A DNA stretch of 19,039 bases from Opitutia bacterium (GTDB taxonomy: Bacteria > Verrucomicrobiota > Verrucomicrobiia > Opitutales > UBA953), in the NCBI GenBank assembly GCA_003485955.1, contig DNHH01000068.1, forward strand, positions 1 to 19,039, written 5' to 3'. The translations under genes were made by a program, and so were the position numbers. Below are positions 1-7,637 of the stretch, in pieces. The first letter of the stretch is position 1; each line of letters opens with the position of its first letter. The notes under the pieces were generated by a model. It was not told the origin of the DNA. It ran no database searches and was given only the letters and a program-made list of their open reading frames with translations.

Positions 1-28
1 CTTTAGTCCTTAGTCCTTCAGCTTTAGT
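1..28. repeat. Heptanucleotide tandem repeat 3' of ppdK
   Basis: Four 7-base units follow each other: CTTTAGT (1-7), CCTTAGT (8-14), CCTTCAG (15-21), CTTTAGT (22-28). The tract is cut by the window start, so its true length is unknown. It begins about 10 nt beyond the ppdK stop codon and so lies in the 3' untranslated part of that gene. The units are imperfect but the 7-base period is clear. No T-tract or stem-loop typical of an intrinsic terminator is seen. A second 7-base repeat lies on the other side of ppdK. Confidence 0.6.
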
Positions 29-38
29 CTCGCTCAGC

Positions 39-2801
39 TTATTTCTTCTTCGCAGCACGCTTCTCTTCGATAGCCGCTTGCGCAGCAGCAAGGCGAGCAA
101 CCGGCACGCGGTAAGGCGAGCAGGAGACGTAGGAAAGACCCACGCGATGGCAGAACTTGACGGAGTCAGGTTCGCCGCCGTGTTCGCCACAGATGCCGAG
201 TTTGATATCGGGACGGGTCTTGCGGCCCTTCTCGATGGCAATTTGGACCAACTGTCCGACGCCGGTCTGATCAAGTGTAGCAAACGGGTTCTTCTTGAAG
301 ATCTCATTCTCCGTATAGGCACCGAGGAAGCTACCCATGTCGTCGCGGCTCATACCGAGCGCAGTCTGGGTGAGGTCATTGGTACCGAAGCTGAAGAACT
401 CGGCCGTCTGAGCAATGTCATCGGCAGTGAGTGCACCGCGAGGGACTTCGATCATCGTACCGACCTGGTAAGCAATCTTCACCTTCTGCTCGGCCTGAAC
501 TTCGGCAGCGACGCGGTGAATGACTTCGACCTGGAGGTCGAGCTCGCGCTTGAAACCAACGAGCGGGACCATGACTTCAGGCTTAACCTTAATGCCCTTC
601 TTCTGGACATGGGCAGCGGCTTCGAAGATTGCGCGGGCCTGTGTTTCGGTGATTTCAGGGTAAGCAATTCCGAGACGGCAACCGCGGTGGCCAAGCATCG
701 GGTTGAATTCGTGGAGAGCTTTGACGCGCGAGACGACTTTCTCCGTGGGGAGACCGAGTTTCTTCGCTAGCGCAGCTTGTGCGGTTTCGTCGTGCGGTAC
801 GAATTCGTGGAGGGGAGGATCGAGCAGACGAATCGTCGCAGGCAATCCTTTGAGTGCTTCGAAAATACCAATGAAGTCTTCGCGCTGGTAAGGCAGAATC
901 TTCGCGAGGGCTTTTTTACGTCCAGCAACAGTGTCGGCGAGGATCATCTCACGAACGGCATCAATGCGGTCGCCTTCGAAGAACATGTGTTCGGTACGCG
1001 TGAGACCGATACCTTGGGCACCAAAGGCAATCGCCTGTTGGGTCTGCTCAGGATTATCAGCATTGGTACGTACTGCGAGACGGGTGGACTGCGCACACCA
1101 CTTCATCAATTGAACATAGTTGCGGAATTTCTCAGTCTTCTGGGCAACTTTGTCGTCACTTAAGAGGCCTGAAATAATTTCCGAAGGGGCTGTCTTGATT
1201 TGGCCCGCATAGACAGTACCTGCGGTACCATCGATAGAGAGGAAGTCGCCTTCCTTAAAGGTGTGACCAGCAATGGTCGTCGTCTTTTTATCGTAGTCGA
1301 TTTCGACTGCAGCAGCACCGCAGACGCAAACCTTACCCATTTGACGGGCAACCAGCGCAGCGTGCGAGGATACGCCGCCACGTGCGGTGAGAATACCTTC
1401 AGCAGCAATCATCCCGCGTAAATCTTCAGGGGATGTTTCAACACGAACGAGCAAGACCTTCTCGCCGCGCTCAGCAGCGACCACGGCACGATCTGCGTTA
1501 AAGTAGATTTTGCCCGTGGCAGCGCCAGGACCTGCAGGCAGACCGTTAGCAATGGCTTTCGCTTTCTTGACCTCTGTGAGATCGAAGATCGGGGCGAGCA
1601 ACTGTTCAAGCTGGTCAGCAGGGTTACGGAGAACCGCAGTCTCCCAATCGATAAGTTTTTCCTTCACCATGTCGGCTGCGAACTTGAGTGCAGCGGCTGC
1701 GGTACGCTTACCATTGCGCGTTTGCAGCATGAAGAGCTTACCTTCTTGGATAGTGAACTCGATATCTTGGACGTCCTTGAAGTGCTTCTCGAGCGTCTGA
1801 CGCACTTTGAGAAGTTCAGCGTACGACTTCGGCATCACATCCTTAAGTTTCAGAACTGGCTCAGGGGTGCGCACACCCGCAACGACGTCTTCGCCTTGCG
1901 CGTTCACGAGGTATTCGCCGTAGAACTCGTTCTCGCCGTTGGCAGGATTGCGTGTGAAGGCGACGCCGGAACCTGACGATGCACCGGTGTTACCGAACAC
2001 CATGGCTTGGACGTTTACCGCTGTGCCCCACTCTGCGGGGATGTTGTACTTGCGACGATACACAATCGCACGGTCATTCATCCACGAGCTGAAGACGGCA
2101 CCGGCGGCGCCGCGTAGTTGGTCCCATGGGCTATTGGGGAAGTCTTTACCGGTACGATCTTTGACGAGCTTCTTGAAACGCTTCACAAGTTCTTTCTGGT
2201 CATCTGCCGTGAGCTTAGAGTCTTCGACGTCGCTCTTGTATTTAGCGTGTTTGAATTCTTCGATGATTGATTCGAAAGGTTCGTGGTCTTCGCCTTCGCG
2301 TTTTTGCACGCCGAGAACGACGTCGCCATACATCTGGATGAAGCGGCGGTAGCAATCCCAAGCGAAGCGTGCGTTGCCGGTAGATTTCTCGAGGGCGATG
2401 ACGGCTTGATCGTTTAAACCAAGATTCAGAATAGTATCCATCATACCAGGCATCGAATCGCGTGCACCGGAGCGGACGGCAACGAGCAGCGGCGTACCAG
2501 TGGTTGAACCAAACTTGGTGCCCATGATGCGCTCCATATTGGCGACACCGGCTTCCATCTGTGCCTGGAGTGCGGCAGGATAGCTCTTCTTATTCGCGTA
2601 GTAGTAAGTGCAGACCTCAGTGGTGATTGTGAAACCTGGGGGAACGGGCAGACCGATGCGGGTCATCTCCGCAAGATTAGCGCCCTTACCTCCAAGGAGC
2701 GCCTTCATGCTGCCGTCGCCGTCAGCTTTGCGGTCACCCCAAGTATAGACATACTTAGTGGATTTACCGCTGGTGGACTTCTTCTGGGTGGTCTTGGCCA
2801 T
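39..2801 (-). CDS. ppdK: Pyruvate, phosphate dikinase (PPDK)
   Basis: This cytoplasmic enzyme interconverts pyruvate + ATP + phosphate and PEP + AMP + pyrophosphate. The 920-residue product is close to the usual family length (about 870-950). In order it shows the ATP-grasp nucleotide-binding region (GGKGANLAEM near 37-46, SGARDSMPGM at 111-120), the swivelling phosphohistidine domain with GGVSSHAALVARQMGK and His480 as the phosphorylated residue, and the C-terminal PEP/pyruvate barrel with TRTEHMFF (601-608), GTMIEVPRGAL (781-791), FGTNDLTQ (805-812) and the catalytic Cys871 in GICGEHGGEP. The N-terminus has a Lys/Thr/Ser-rich extension of about 15 residues before the usual YVY start; no later ATG would keep the domain intact, so this start is kept. 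The C-terminus is also Lys-rich. The position of the Thr that regulatory protein phosphorylates in other PPDKs is Ser478 here. Monocistronic and divergent from thiD. The Cys871 and His480 motifs separate it from PEP synthase and enzyme I. Confidence 0.97.
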   Translation of the reverse strand: MAKTTQKKSTSGKSTKYVYTWGDRKADGDGSMKALLGGKGANLAEMTRIGLPVPPGFTITTEVCTYYYANKKSYPAALQAQMEAGVANMERIMGTKFGSTTGTPLLVAVRSGARDSMPGMMDTILNLGLNDQAVIALEKSTGNARFAWDCYRRFIQMYGDVVLGVQKREGEDHEPFESIIEEFKHAKYKSDVEDSKLTADDQKELVKRFKKLVKDRTGKDFPNSPWDQLRGAAGAVFSSWMNDRAIVYRRKYNIPAEWGTAVNVQAMVFGNTGASSGSGVAFTRNPANGENEFYGEYLVNAQGEDVVAGVRTPEPVLKLKDVMPKSYAELLKVRQTLEKHFKDVQDIEFTIQEGKLFMLQTRNGKRTAAAALKFAADMVKEKLIDWETAVLRNPADQLEQLLAPIFDLTEVKKAKAIANGLPAGPGAATGKIYFNADRAVVAAERGEKVLLVRVETSPEDLRGMIAAEGILTARGGVSSHAALVARQMGKVCVCGAAAVEIDYDKKTTTIAGHTFKEGDFLSIDGTAGTVYAGQIKTAPSEIISGLLSDDKVAQKTEKFRNYVQLMKWCAQSTRLAVRTNADNPEQTQQAIAFGAQGIGLTRTEHMFFEGDRIDAVREMILADTVAGRKKALAKILPYQREDFIGIFEALKGLPATIRLLDPPLHEFVPHDETAQAALAKKLGLPTEKVVSRVKALHEFNPMLGHRGCRLGIAYPEITETQARAIFEAAAHVQKKGIKVKPEVMVPLVGFKRELDLQVEVIHRVAAEVQAEQKVKIAYQVGTMIEVPRGALTADDIAQTAEFFSFGTNDLTQTALGMSRDDMGSFLGAYTENEIFKKNPFATLDQTGVGQLVQIAIEKGRKTRPDIKLGICGEHGGEPDSVKFCHRVGLSYVSCSPYRVPVARLAAAQAAIEEKRAAKKK

Positions 2802-2815
2802 GTGTGTGGAAAGTC

Positions 2816-2844
2816 GTTATAAGGAGTAGGTGAACGCACGTCCA
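2816..2844 (-). promoter_or_regulatory. Candidate sigma70-type promoter for ppdK
   Basis: Reading the minus strand, TGGACG (plus 2839-2844) and TATAAC (plus 2816-2821) are separated by exactly 17 nt. They match the sigma70 consensus hexamers at 4 of 6 and 5 of 6 positions. Transcription would start near 2809, leaving a leader of only about 8 nt before the ppdK ATG and no room for a Shine-Dalgarno site, in line with the absence of one. This is a pattern match only. Confidence 0.3.
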
Positions 2845-2926
2845 CTAAGTGACATACGTAGTCCAACAGAAAGCCTCGAGGGGCAAGGGTGTCAAAAAGA
2901 AAGGGGAAGAACGCTATCAGCGCGCG

Positions 2927-3035
2927 GCAGGAAGCAGGAAGGGGCAAGTGGGAAGACCTTGCTAAAGCCTTATCAAACAGAGGTTAGCGACGAATGAATG
3001 CCCTTCCCTCTCAATGTTATCTTCCTGCTTCCTGC
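2927..3035. repeat. 15-bp inverted repeat built from heptamer units
   Basis: The left arm (2927-2941, GCAGGAAGCAGGAAG) is the exact reverse complement of the right arm (3021-3035), with 79 nt between them. Each arm consists of two copies of the same 7-base unit (CAGGAAG on one side, CTTCCTG on the other). The arms could pair in RNA or single-stranded DNA of the thiD leader, but the long spacer makes a stable terminator or riboswitch-like fold doubtful. More likely they are two repeat insertions of opposite orientation. Confidence 0.6.
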
Positions 3036-3051
3036 TTCCCGCTTCCTGCTT
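3021..3051. repeat. CTTCCTG heptamer tandem repeat in the thiD leader
   Basis: The units are CTTCCTG (3021-3027), CTTCCTG (3028-3034), CTTCCCG (3035-3041) and CTTCCTG (3042-3048), followed by a partial CTT. Three of four units are identical. The tract ends directly at the thiD ribosome-binding site, so its copy number would change leader length or accessibility if it varies by slippage. It is not part of a recognisable mobile element. Confidence 0.75.
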
Positions 3052-3055
3052 AAGG
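3051..3055 (+). promoter_or_regulatory. Ribosome-binding site that fixes the thiD start
   Basis: TAAGG lies 8 nt before the ATG at 3064. It is one of very few Shine-Dalgarno-like sites in the window. It supports 3064 over the upstream in-frame ATG at 2998, whose 22 extra codons run through the low-complexity CTTCCTG repeat. Confidence 0.5.
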
Positions 3056-3063
3056 TCATCGTT

Positions 3064-3852
3064 ATGTCGCAATCGCTGCCCATCGCCTTGTCCATTGCGG
3101 GATCCGATTCAGGTGGTGGCGCCGGTATTCAGGCCGACTTGCTCACCTTCGCCGCTCACGGTGTCTACGGGACAACTGCAGTCACCTGCCTCACCGCGCA
3201 AAACCCCGAAGGCGTCACAGCAGTACACGCAAGCCCCGCCGAAATCGTGCGTGAGCAAATTCTGCAGGTACTACGCTACTACCCCGTTAAGGCTATTAAG
3301 ACCGGGATGCTTTTCGATGCTGCAATCATCCGCGCTGTCGTCGCTGTACTGAAAGACAACGCCCATATTCCACTCATCGTCGACCCCGTAATGGTCGCTT
3401 CGAGTGGCGCACGCCTACTGCAAGAAGATGCGATGAGTGTACTCATGAACGAACTCATCCCCATTGCACATGTAGTGACGCCCAATTTAGATGAAGCGGA
3501 AATTTTACTCGGAAAGCGCCCGCGCGAAACTGAAGTCGGCATGATGGTCGACGCCGCTGAGCTCGCCAAAAAACTCGGGACGACTGTTCTGCTTAAAGGC
3601 GGACATAGCCAAGGCGCGACGCTACGTGATATCTTGGTCGATAACAACGGACGTGCTTTGTCTGTCTGCACAGCCAACCGCATCAGCGACGTCGATACCC
3701 ATGGCAGCGGCTGCACACTCTCGGCCGCACTGACTGCGCGTCTCGCACGGGGAGAAGACCTTACGGAAGCTTTTCAAAACGCACACGCCTACCTGCAAGA
3801 AAGCCTAGCAGCCTCGATTCAGGTCGGCCCGCGTAAACAGATTGGGCACTGA
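3064..3852 (+). CDS. thiD: Hydroxymethylpyrimidine/phosphomethylpyrimidine kinase
   Basis: ThiD phosphorylates HMP and then HMP-phosphate with ATP to give HMP-pyrophosphate, the pyrimidine half of thiamine, in the cytoplasm. The 262-residue product has the usual family length and ribokinase-like fold motifs: AGSDSGGGAGIQAD near residues 12-25 (substrate and phosphate binding), TAQNPEGV (44-51), KTGML (79-83), VDPVMVASSG (106-115), TPNLDEAEIL (139-148), LLKGGH (176-181), and the anion-hole motif DTHGSGCTLSAAL (211-223) with the catalytic Cys217. The start at 3064 is chosen for the TAAGG site and because it begins directly with the conserved fold; an upstream ATG at 2998 exists. No other thiamine gene is beside it, and no TPP riboswitch is recognisable in the leader. 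It converges on the phosphoesterase gene with a 12-nt gap. A pyridoxal kinase is less likely because of the ThiD-type N-terminus and length. Confidence 0.95.
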   Translation: MSQSLPIALSIAGSDSGGGAGIQADLLTFAAHGVYGTTAVTCLTAQNPEGVTAVHASPAEIVREQILQVLRYYPVKAIKTGMLFDAAIIRAVVAVLKDNAHIPLIVDPVMVASSGARLLQEDAMSVLMNELIPIAHVVTPNLDEAEILLGKRPRETEVGMMVDAAELAKKLGTTVLLKGGHSQGATLRDILVDNNGRALSVCTANRISDVDTHGSGCTLSAALTARLARGEDLTEAFQNAHAYLQESLAASIQVGPRKQIGH

Positions 3853-3884
3853 GCCGGCGGATTGTTAGATGGGGCTCACCATCT
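3850..3884. other. Overlapping stem-loops at the thiD/phosphoesterase junction
   Basis: Two 6-bp stems share bases. TGAGCC (3850-3855, containing the thiD stop codon) can pair with GGCTCA (3873-3878). AGATGG (3867-3872) can pair with CCATCT (3879-3884), and its 6-nt loop is exactly that GGCTCA. The two could be alternatives or form a pseudoknot. The second stem overlaps the last codons of the phosphoesterase gene. Neither is followed by a T-tract on either strand, so they may be weak bidirectional terminators or nothing. Confidence 0.3.
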
Positions 3885-4803
3885 GTCGCTCCACCGTGCC
3901 GTCGAGATGGAAGTCCACCAAGCCAAAGGCGGGCGGGAAATCATTATCGAGAACACCCTTCCACCAGTTGCCGCTGACTGCACCTGAGTTAAGGTGGCGG
4001 ACACCCAGGTAGTCGACTTGATCGACATAATGGATATGTCCAGTCAACACAGCGCGCGCACGCGGAAAACGTCGGAGCAGTTGCGTGACCTCTTTGAGGT
4101 CGCGCTGGAGATCGCCATAAGGGAAGCCCCACTTCTCGCTTGGTTGATGATTAACCATATACATCCAAGCACCTGGCGACTGAATGGGCACATGACAGCA
4201 GAGCGCGGCGTGCTCGCCGTCACCAAGTTCAGATAATTGCGACTCTATCCAAGCCAACTGCTTTTCGCCAAAGGAATAGCGGCGTCCGCCCATGCTGTCA
4301 CACATCAGAAAACGCCATGTACCAATACGCACAGCATAGTATGGCGCAGGCATACCAAGAAGAGTTAGTGCTCCAGCTTTACCTTCTTGGGCGAGACCTA
4401 CGTGCCCCTGGTGGTTTGCGGCATCACCTTTCGGGGGAGTCCAGACATCGTGATTGCCGAGACAAGAATGGACAGGAAGATCGAATCCAGCGAAGGCCTT
4501 TTTCCATGCAGCCCAGTGCGACTCGACCTCGGCGAGAGTACGACCGTTAAGCTCCATAAAAGAATCGCCCGTATTAATAACCGCCACTGCACCCGACGCC
4601 TTCACCGCGGCGAGCACCTTGGCCATGCCTTCAAAGGCAACAGGGCGATCGCACATATGAATGTCGGTCAAGTGGGCGATACGCAGCCCGCCCTTAGGCG
4701 CAGGCTTGGCTGCAGCTTCTGATGCGGATAGCAGCGGTCCGGCGAGACCAGCGACGCCGAGCAAGGAAAGGTTAGACAGAAAATCGCGCCGGGTGGGGTT
4801 CAT
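3865..4803 (-). CDS. Tat-exported calcineurin-like metallophosphoesterase
   Basis: A predicted exported hydrolase of phosphate mono- or diesters that uses two metal ions. The N-terminus has a twin-arginine signal (TRRDFLSNLSLLGVAGLAG, residues 4-22), so folded export by Tat to the periplasm is expected. The five metallophosphoesterase motifs follow in order: D47-x-H49 (LTDIH), GD at 79-80, GNHD at 116-119, His204 in CCHVP, and GHIH at 255-258. At 312 residues it is somewhat longer than CpdA (about 275), mainly because of the signal. The nearest functional guesses are a cyclic-nucleotide phosphodiesterase-like or purple-acid-phosphatase-like enzyme; the substrate cannot be read from the sequence. 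It stands alone, convergent with thiD (12-nt gap) and divergent from glcD. No Shine-Dalgarno motif precedes the ATG. Confidence 0.9.
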   Translation of the reverse strand: MNPTRRDFLSNLSLLGVAGLAGPLLSASEAAAKPAPKGGLRIAHLTDIHMCDRPVAFEGMAKVLAAVKASGAVAVINTGDSFMELNGRTLAEVESHWAAWKKAFAGFDLPVHSCLGNHDVWTPPKGDAANHQGHVGLAQEGKAGALTLLGMPAPYYAVRIGTWRFLMCDSMGGRRYSFGEKQLAWIESQLSELGDGEHAALCCHVPIQSPGAWMYMVNHQPSEKWGFPYGDLQRDLKEVTQLLRRFPRARAVLTGHIHYVDQVDYLGVRHLNSGAVSGNWWKGVLDNDFPPAFGLVDFHLDGTVERQMVSPI

Positions 4804-4936
4804 GTGAGAATAACAATAAAACCGTCGCCTAGAATCAACCCTAGAGCAAAAGCCTAACGATAGTCACTTGTACTGCCGTCTTTTCGTTCTTCGTCTTTGA
4901 GCCGACAGGGTCTATACATAAGCAGACCGTTGCCTT

Positions 4937-6319
4937 ATGCCCCTTACCGATAGCCACTTTCAAGAATTACGTAGATTTGTTGGTAGCGAAAATGTTCTGA
5001 CGGCACGCGAAGATCTTATTCCCTATGAGTTTGATGGTACGGCAGCACTCAAGCATCGCGCTGAAGTTGTTATTTTGCCTGCCAACACCGAAGAAGTTTC
5101 CGCCTGTGTAAAATTTGCGGCGACTCACAAGATCCCTGTCGTCACCCGTGGTTCAGGTACTGGACTGAGCGGCGGGAGTGTACCATCGGAAGGCTGTCTC
5201 GTTCTCTGCCTCACACGAATGGATAAAATTATCTCGGTCGATGCAGCCAACTTAACCCTGCGTGCACAGTGCGGGGTGATTACCGCCAACATTGATGCAG
5301 CGGCCAATGCCCACGGGCTTTTTTATCCACCCGATCCAGGTTCGATGAAGATCAGCACGATTGGTGGCAATGTGGCAGAGAATTCAGGCGGCTTACGCGG
5401 ACTGAAGTATGGAGTGACGCGCGATTACGTCATGGGATTGGAAGTCGTCATGCCCGACGGCCAAATTGCCCGCCTCGGCAATGCATGCGTCAAAGACGTT
5501 GCCGGGTATTCCATGAAAGATCTCTTCATCGGATCCGAAGGCACCTTAGGCATTATCACCGAGGTCTTACTTAAACTTTTGCCCAAGCCAGCGGCACGTC
5601 GCACGATGCTCGCCAGCTATGACCGAATGGAAGACGCGGCGAATACAGTCTCCGCGATTATCGCTGCACGTATCATTCCCTGTACTCTTGAGTTTCTTGA
5701 TCGGACAACAATCGGATGCGTTGAAGATTACGCAAAAATCGGACTGCCTCGGGATTGCGAAGCACTGTTGTTGATGGAGACTGACGGACACCCCTCTGCC
5801 GTCGAAGATGAAGCGGCTAAAATGCTGGAGATTGCCCGCGCCCATCGGGCCCGGGATGTCCGCGTGGCCAGCAACGACGCCGAAGCCTTGAAACTGGCCT
5901 CCGCACGACGCAGCGCGTTCTCAGCCCTGGCTCGCGTACGCCCGACGACGATCCTTGAGGACGTCACTGTACCTCGCGATCAACTCGCTACCATGGTCGG
6001 CTTCATTGCTCAGGTTGCCAAAAAACATAACCTGCTCGTCGGCACCTTTGGTCATATGGGAGATGGCAACCTCCATCCCACCTTCCTTACCGATGAACGT
6101 AACGCCGATGAAATGCACCGCGTGCATTTAGCTCTCGAAGAAATCGTGGATAAGACACTCGAGCTGGGCGGTACGATTACCGGAGAGCATGGCATTGGCT
6201 TGGCTAAGAAGCAGTGGCTCAAGCGCCAACTGGGAGAGGCGAGCCATGGGCTCATGCGGCAAATTAAACAATCACTGGATCCGCATAACTTACTCAACCC
6301 TGGTAAGATTTTTGACTAA
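4937..6319 (+). CDS. glcD: FAD-linked 2-hydroxyacid dehydrogenase, GlcD type
   Basis: This is the flavin subunit of a membrane-associated glycolate oxidase or D-lactate dehydrogenase, oxidising a 2-hydroxyacid to the 2-oxoacid. The 460-residue product has an N-terminal FAD-binding (PCMH-type) domain with RGSGTGLSGG (71-80), PPDPGS (131-136) and TIGGNVAENSGG (141-152), and a C-terminal FAD-linked oxidase domain with EDVTVPR (341-347), the metal/substrate motif GHMGDGNLHP (372-381), TGEHGIG (415-421) and the NPGK terminus. Length is close to E. coli GlcD (499) and to bacterial D-lactate dehydrogenases of the same family. It is followed 3 nt later by glcF, so the two are surely co-transcribed and probably translationally coupled. 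There is no glcE. Whether glycolate, D-lactate or another acid is the substrate cannot be decided here. Confidence 0.92.
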   Translation: MPLTDSHFQELRRFVGSENVLTAREDLIPYEFDGTAALKHRAEVVILPANTEEVSACVKFAATHKIPVVTRGSGTGLSGGSVPSEGCLVLCLTRMDKIISVDAANLTLRAQCGVITANIDAAANAHGLFYPPDPGSMKISTIGGNVAENSGGLRGLKYGVTRDYVMGLEVVMPDGQIARLGNACVKDVAGYSMKDLFIGSEGTLGIITEVLLKLLPKPAARRTMLASYDRMEDAANTVSAIIAARIIPCTLEFLDRTTIGCVEDYAKIGLPRDCEALLLMETDGHPSAVEDEAAKMLEIARAHRARDVRVASNDAEALKLASARRSAFSALARVRPTTILEDVTVPRDQLATMVGFIAQVAKKHNLLVGTFGHMGDGNLHPTFLTDERNADEMHRVHLALEEIVDKTLELGGTITGEHGIGLAKKQWLKRQLGEASHGLMRQIKQSLDPHNLLNPGKIFD

Positions 6320-6322
6320 GCC

Positions 6323-7627
6323 ATGCGCGGCTCACTCAAGGAACTGGACTACTCGATCCTGCAACAGTGCATGCGCTGCGGGATGTGTCTGCCCGCTTGC
6401 CCAACATACGATACCACCAAACGCGAACGGCATAGTCCACGTGGGCGTATTTCGCTGATGCGCTCAGTGGCCGATGGCGAATTAAAGATCACCGGGGAGT
6501 TTGTGGCCGAAATGAGTTACTGCTTAGGTTGCTTAGCTTGCCAGACCGCCTGCCCTGCTGGCGTCGACTACTCCAATCTACTCGAAACCGCTCGGTCAGA
6601 TATTCAAACCCACGGCCCTCGTGCCACGCTCGTCGCTCGCTTCTGGCGCGCCGTGACCATGCGCGGACTGTTCATGCGGCCGCGACTACTACGCTTCGCG
6701 GGACGGTGCCTCGGACTTTACCAACAACTCGGACTGCAAACCGCTTTTCGCAAACTACACTTAACAAAGTTACTCCCTCCGCACTTAAAGAAACTTGAAC
6801 CGCAGGCACCAACCATGGCGCGGCGTTTCTCCCACCAGTTAATCGCAGCCGTCGAATCGCCCCTCCAAGGTAAGCGCTACCGAGTCGCACTGTTAACTGG
6901 CTGCGTTCAGGATCTTGCCTTCTCGGCCATCAATCGCGATACCGCAGACGTCTTACTGGCGAATGGCTGCGAAGTGTATACGCCACCAATCCAGCCCTGC
7001 TGCGGTTCACTGCATGCACATAATGGAGAAGCGGAGGCTGCGCGGACGCTAGCGCGACGGATGATTGACCTTTTTCCGCCGTCGGAATTCGACGCCATCA
7101 TCAGTAATGCTGGCGGCTGCGGTAACCACCTTCGCCACTACGGTCAGTTACTTGCACTCGATCCCACCTACATCACACGTGCTAAACTCTGGGACACTAA
7201 ACTAAAGGACATCCATGAATGGCTTATCCAAATTGGGTGTCGGGCACCTCGTCCAGGGATGGCCGCACTCACAGTGACTTACCACGACTCATGTCACTTA
7301 ACCCATGGTCAAAAGGTGACCAGCCAACCGCGCGAACTCCTACGCCTTATCCCTGGCATTAAGCTCGTCGAACTACCTGAAGCCAACTGGTGCTGCGGTA
7401 GTGCAGGGATTTATAATGTCACCCAGCCCGAACAGTCAGAACTTCTGCTGAATCGTAAGATCGACCACATTCTGCGCACTGGAGCTGAGGTATTGGCGAC
7501 ATCTAATCCAGGCTGCCATTTGCAAATTGCGCGCGGGCTGCAGGCAGCTGGCTCGAGCATTCAAATGCTCCAACCAGTCACCCTGCTCGCGCGGGCTTAT
7601 AAGTCAGAGCAGAGCGCAGGTCACTAA
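6323..7627 (+). CDS. glcF: Glycolate oxidase iron-sulfur subunit, GlcF type
   Basis: Electron-transfer partner of GlcD; it should pass electrons from the flavin through two iron-sulfur clusters to the quinone pool at the inner face of the cytoplasmic membrane. The 434-residue product has two ferredoxin motifs, C16-x2-C19-x2-C22-x3-C26-P and C67-x2-C70-x2-C73-x3-C77-P, followed by two cysteine-rich CCG domains: the first has CCGSLHAHNGE (226-236) and NAGGCGNHL (262-270), the second has HDSCHLTHGQ (321-330), NWCCGSAG (355-362) and NPGCHLQ (395-401). All expected cysteines are present. The ATG lies 3 nt after the glcD stop, with no clear Shine-Dalgarno site, suggesting coupling to glcD translation. 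It converges on trhO with a 10-nt gap. LldE-type lactate oxidase subunits are shorter and lack the ferredoxin domain, so GlcF is the better name. Confidence 0.93.
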   Translation: MRGSLKELDYSILQQCMRCGMCLPACPTYDTTKRERHSPRGRISLMRSVADGELKITGEFVAEMSYCLGCLACQTACPAGVDYSNLLETARSDIQTHGPRATLVARFWRAVTMRGLFMRPRLLRFAGRCLGLYQQLGLQTAFRKLHLTKLLPPHLKKLEPQAPTMARRFSHQLIAAVESPLQGKRYRVALLTGCVQDLAFSAINRDTADVLLANGCEVYTPPIQPCCGSLHAHNGEAEAARTLARRMIDLFPPSEFDAIISNAGGCGNHLRHYGQLLALDPTYITRAKLWDTKLKDIHEWLIQIGCRAPRPGMAALTVTYHDSCHLTHGQKVTSQPRELLRLIPGIKLVELPEANWCCGSAGIYNVTQPEQSELLLNRKIDHILRTGAEVLATSNPGCHLQIARGLQAAGSSIQMLQPVTLLARAYKSEQSAGH

Positions 7628-7637
7628 GACGAAGCGC

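Larger units (their letters stand above)
2802..3063. other. Intergenic region between divergent ppdK and thiD
   Basis: This is the longest gene-free stretch of the window. It holds a candidate ppdK promoter at its left end, a purine-rich stretch around 2876-2954 (plus strand), two CAGGAAG units (2928-2941), and the CTTCCTG tandem repeat (3021-3051) just before the thiD ribosome-binding site. The two repeat blocks are inverted copies of each other. An in-frame ATG at 2998 would extend ThiD through the repeat, but the added residues do not belong to the kinase fold. I see no RNA gene here. Confidence 0.6.

Noticed and set aside
78..770. 230-codon open frame on the plus strand inside ppdK
   Set aside because: It is antisense to the well-conserved C-terminal barrel of PPDK, has no recognisable domain and no leader signals. 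Long antisense frames arise from codon bias in such genes.
2880..2948. Direct repeat GGGGCAAG (2880-2887 and 2941-2948) as an attachment site or insertion footprint
   Set aside because: Eight bases in a purine-rich stretch can recur by chance, and nothing resembling a mobile element lies between the copies.
2802..3063. TPP riboswitch before thiD
   Set aside because: I could not find the conserved CUGAGA and ACCUGA-type elements of a TPP aptamer; the leader is dominated by heptamer repeats.
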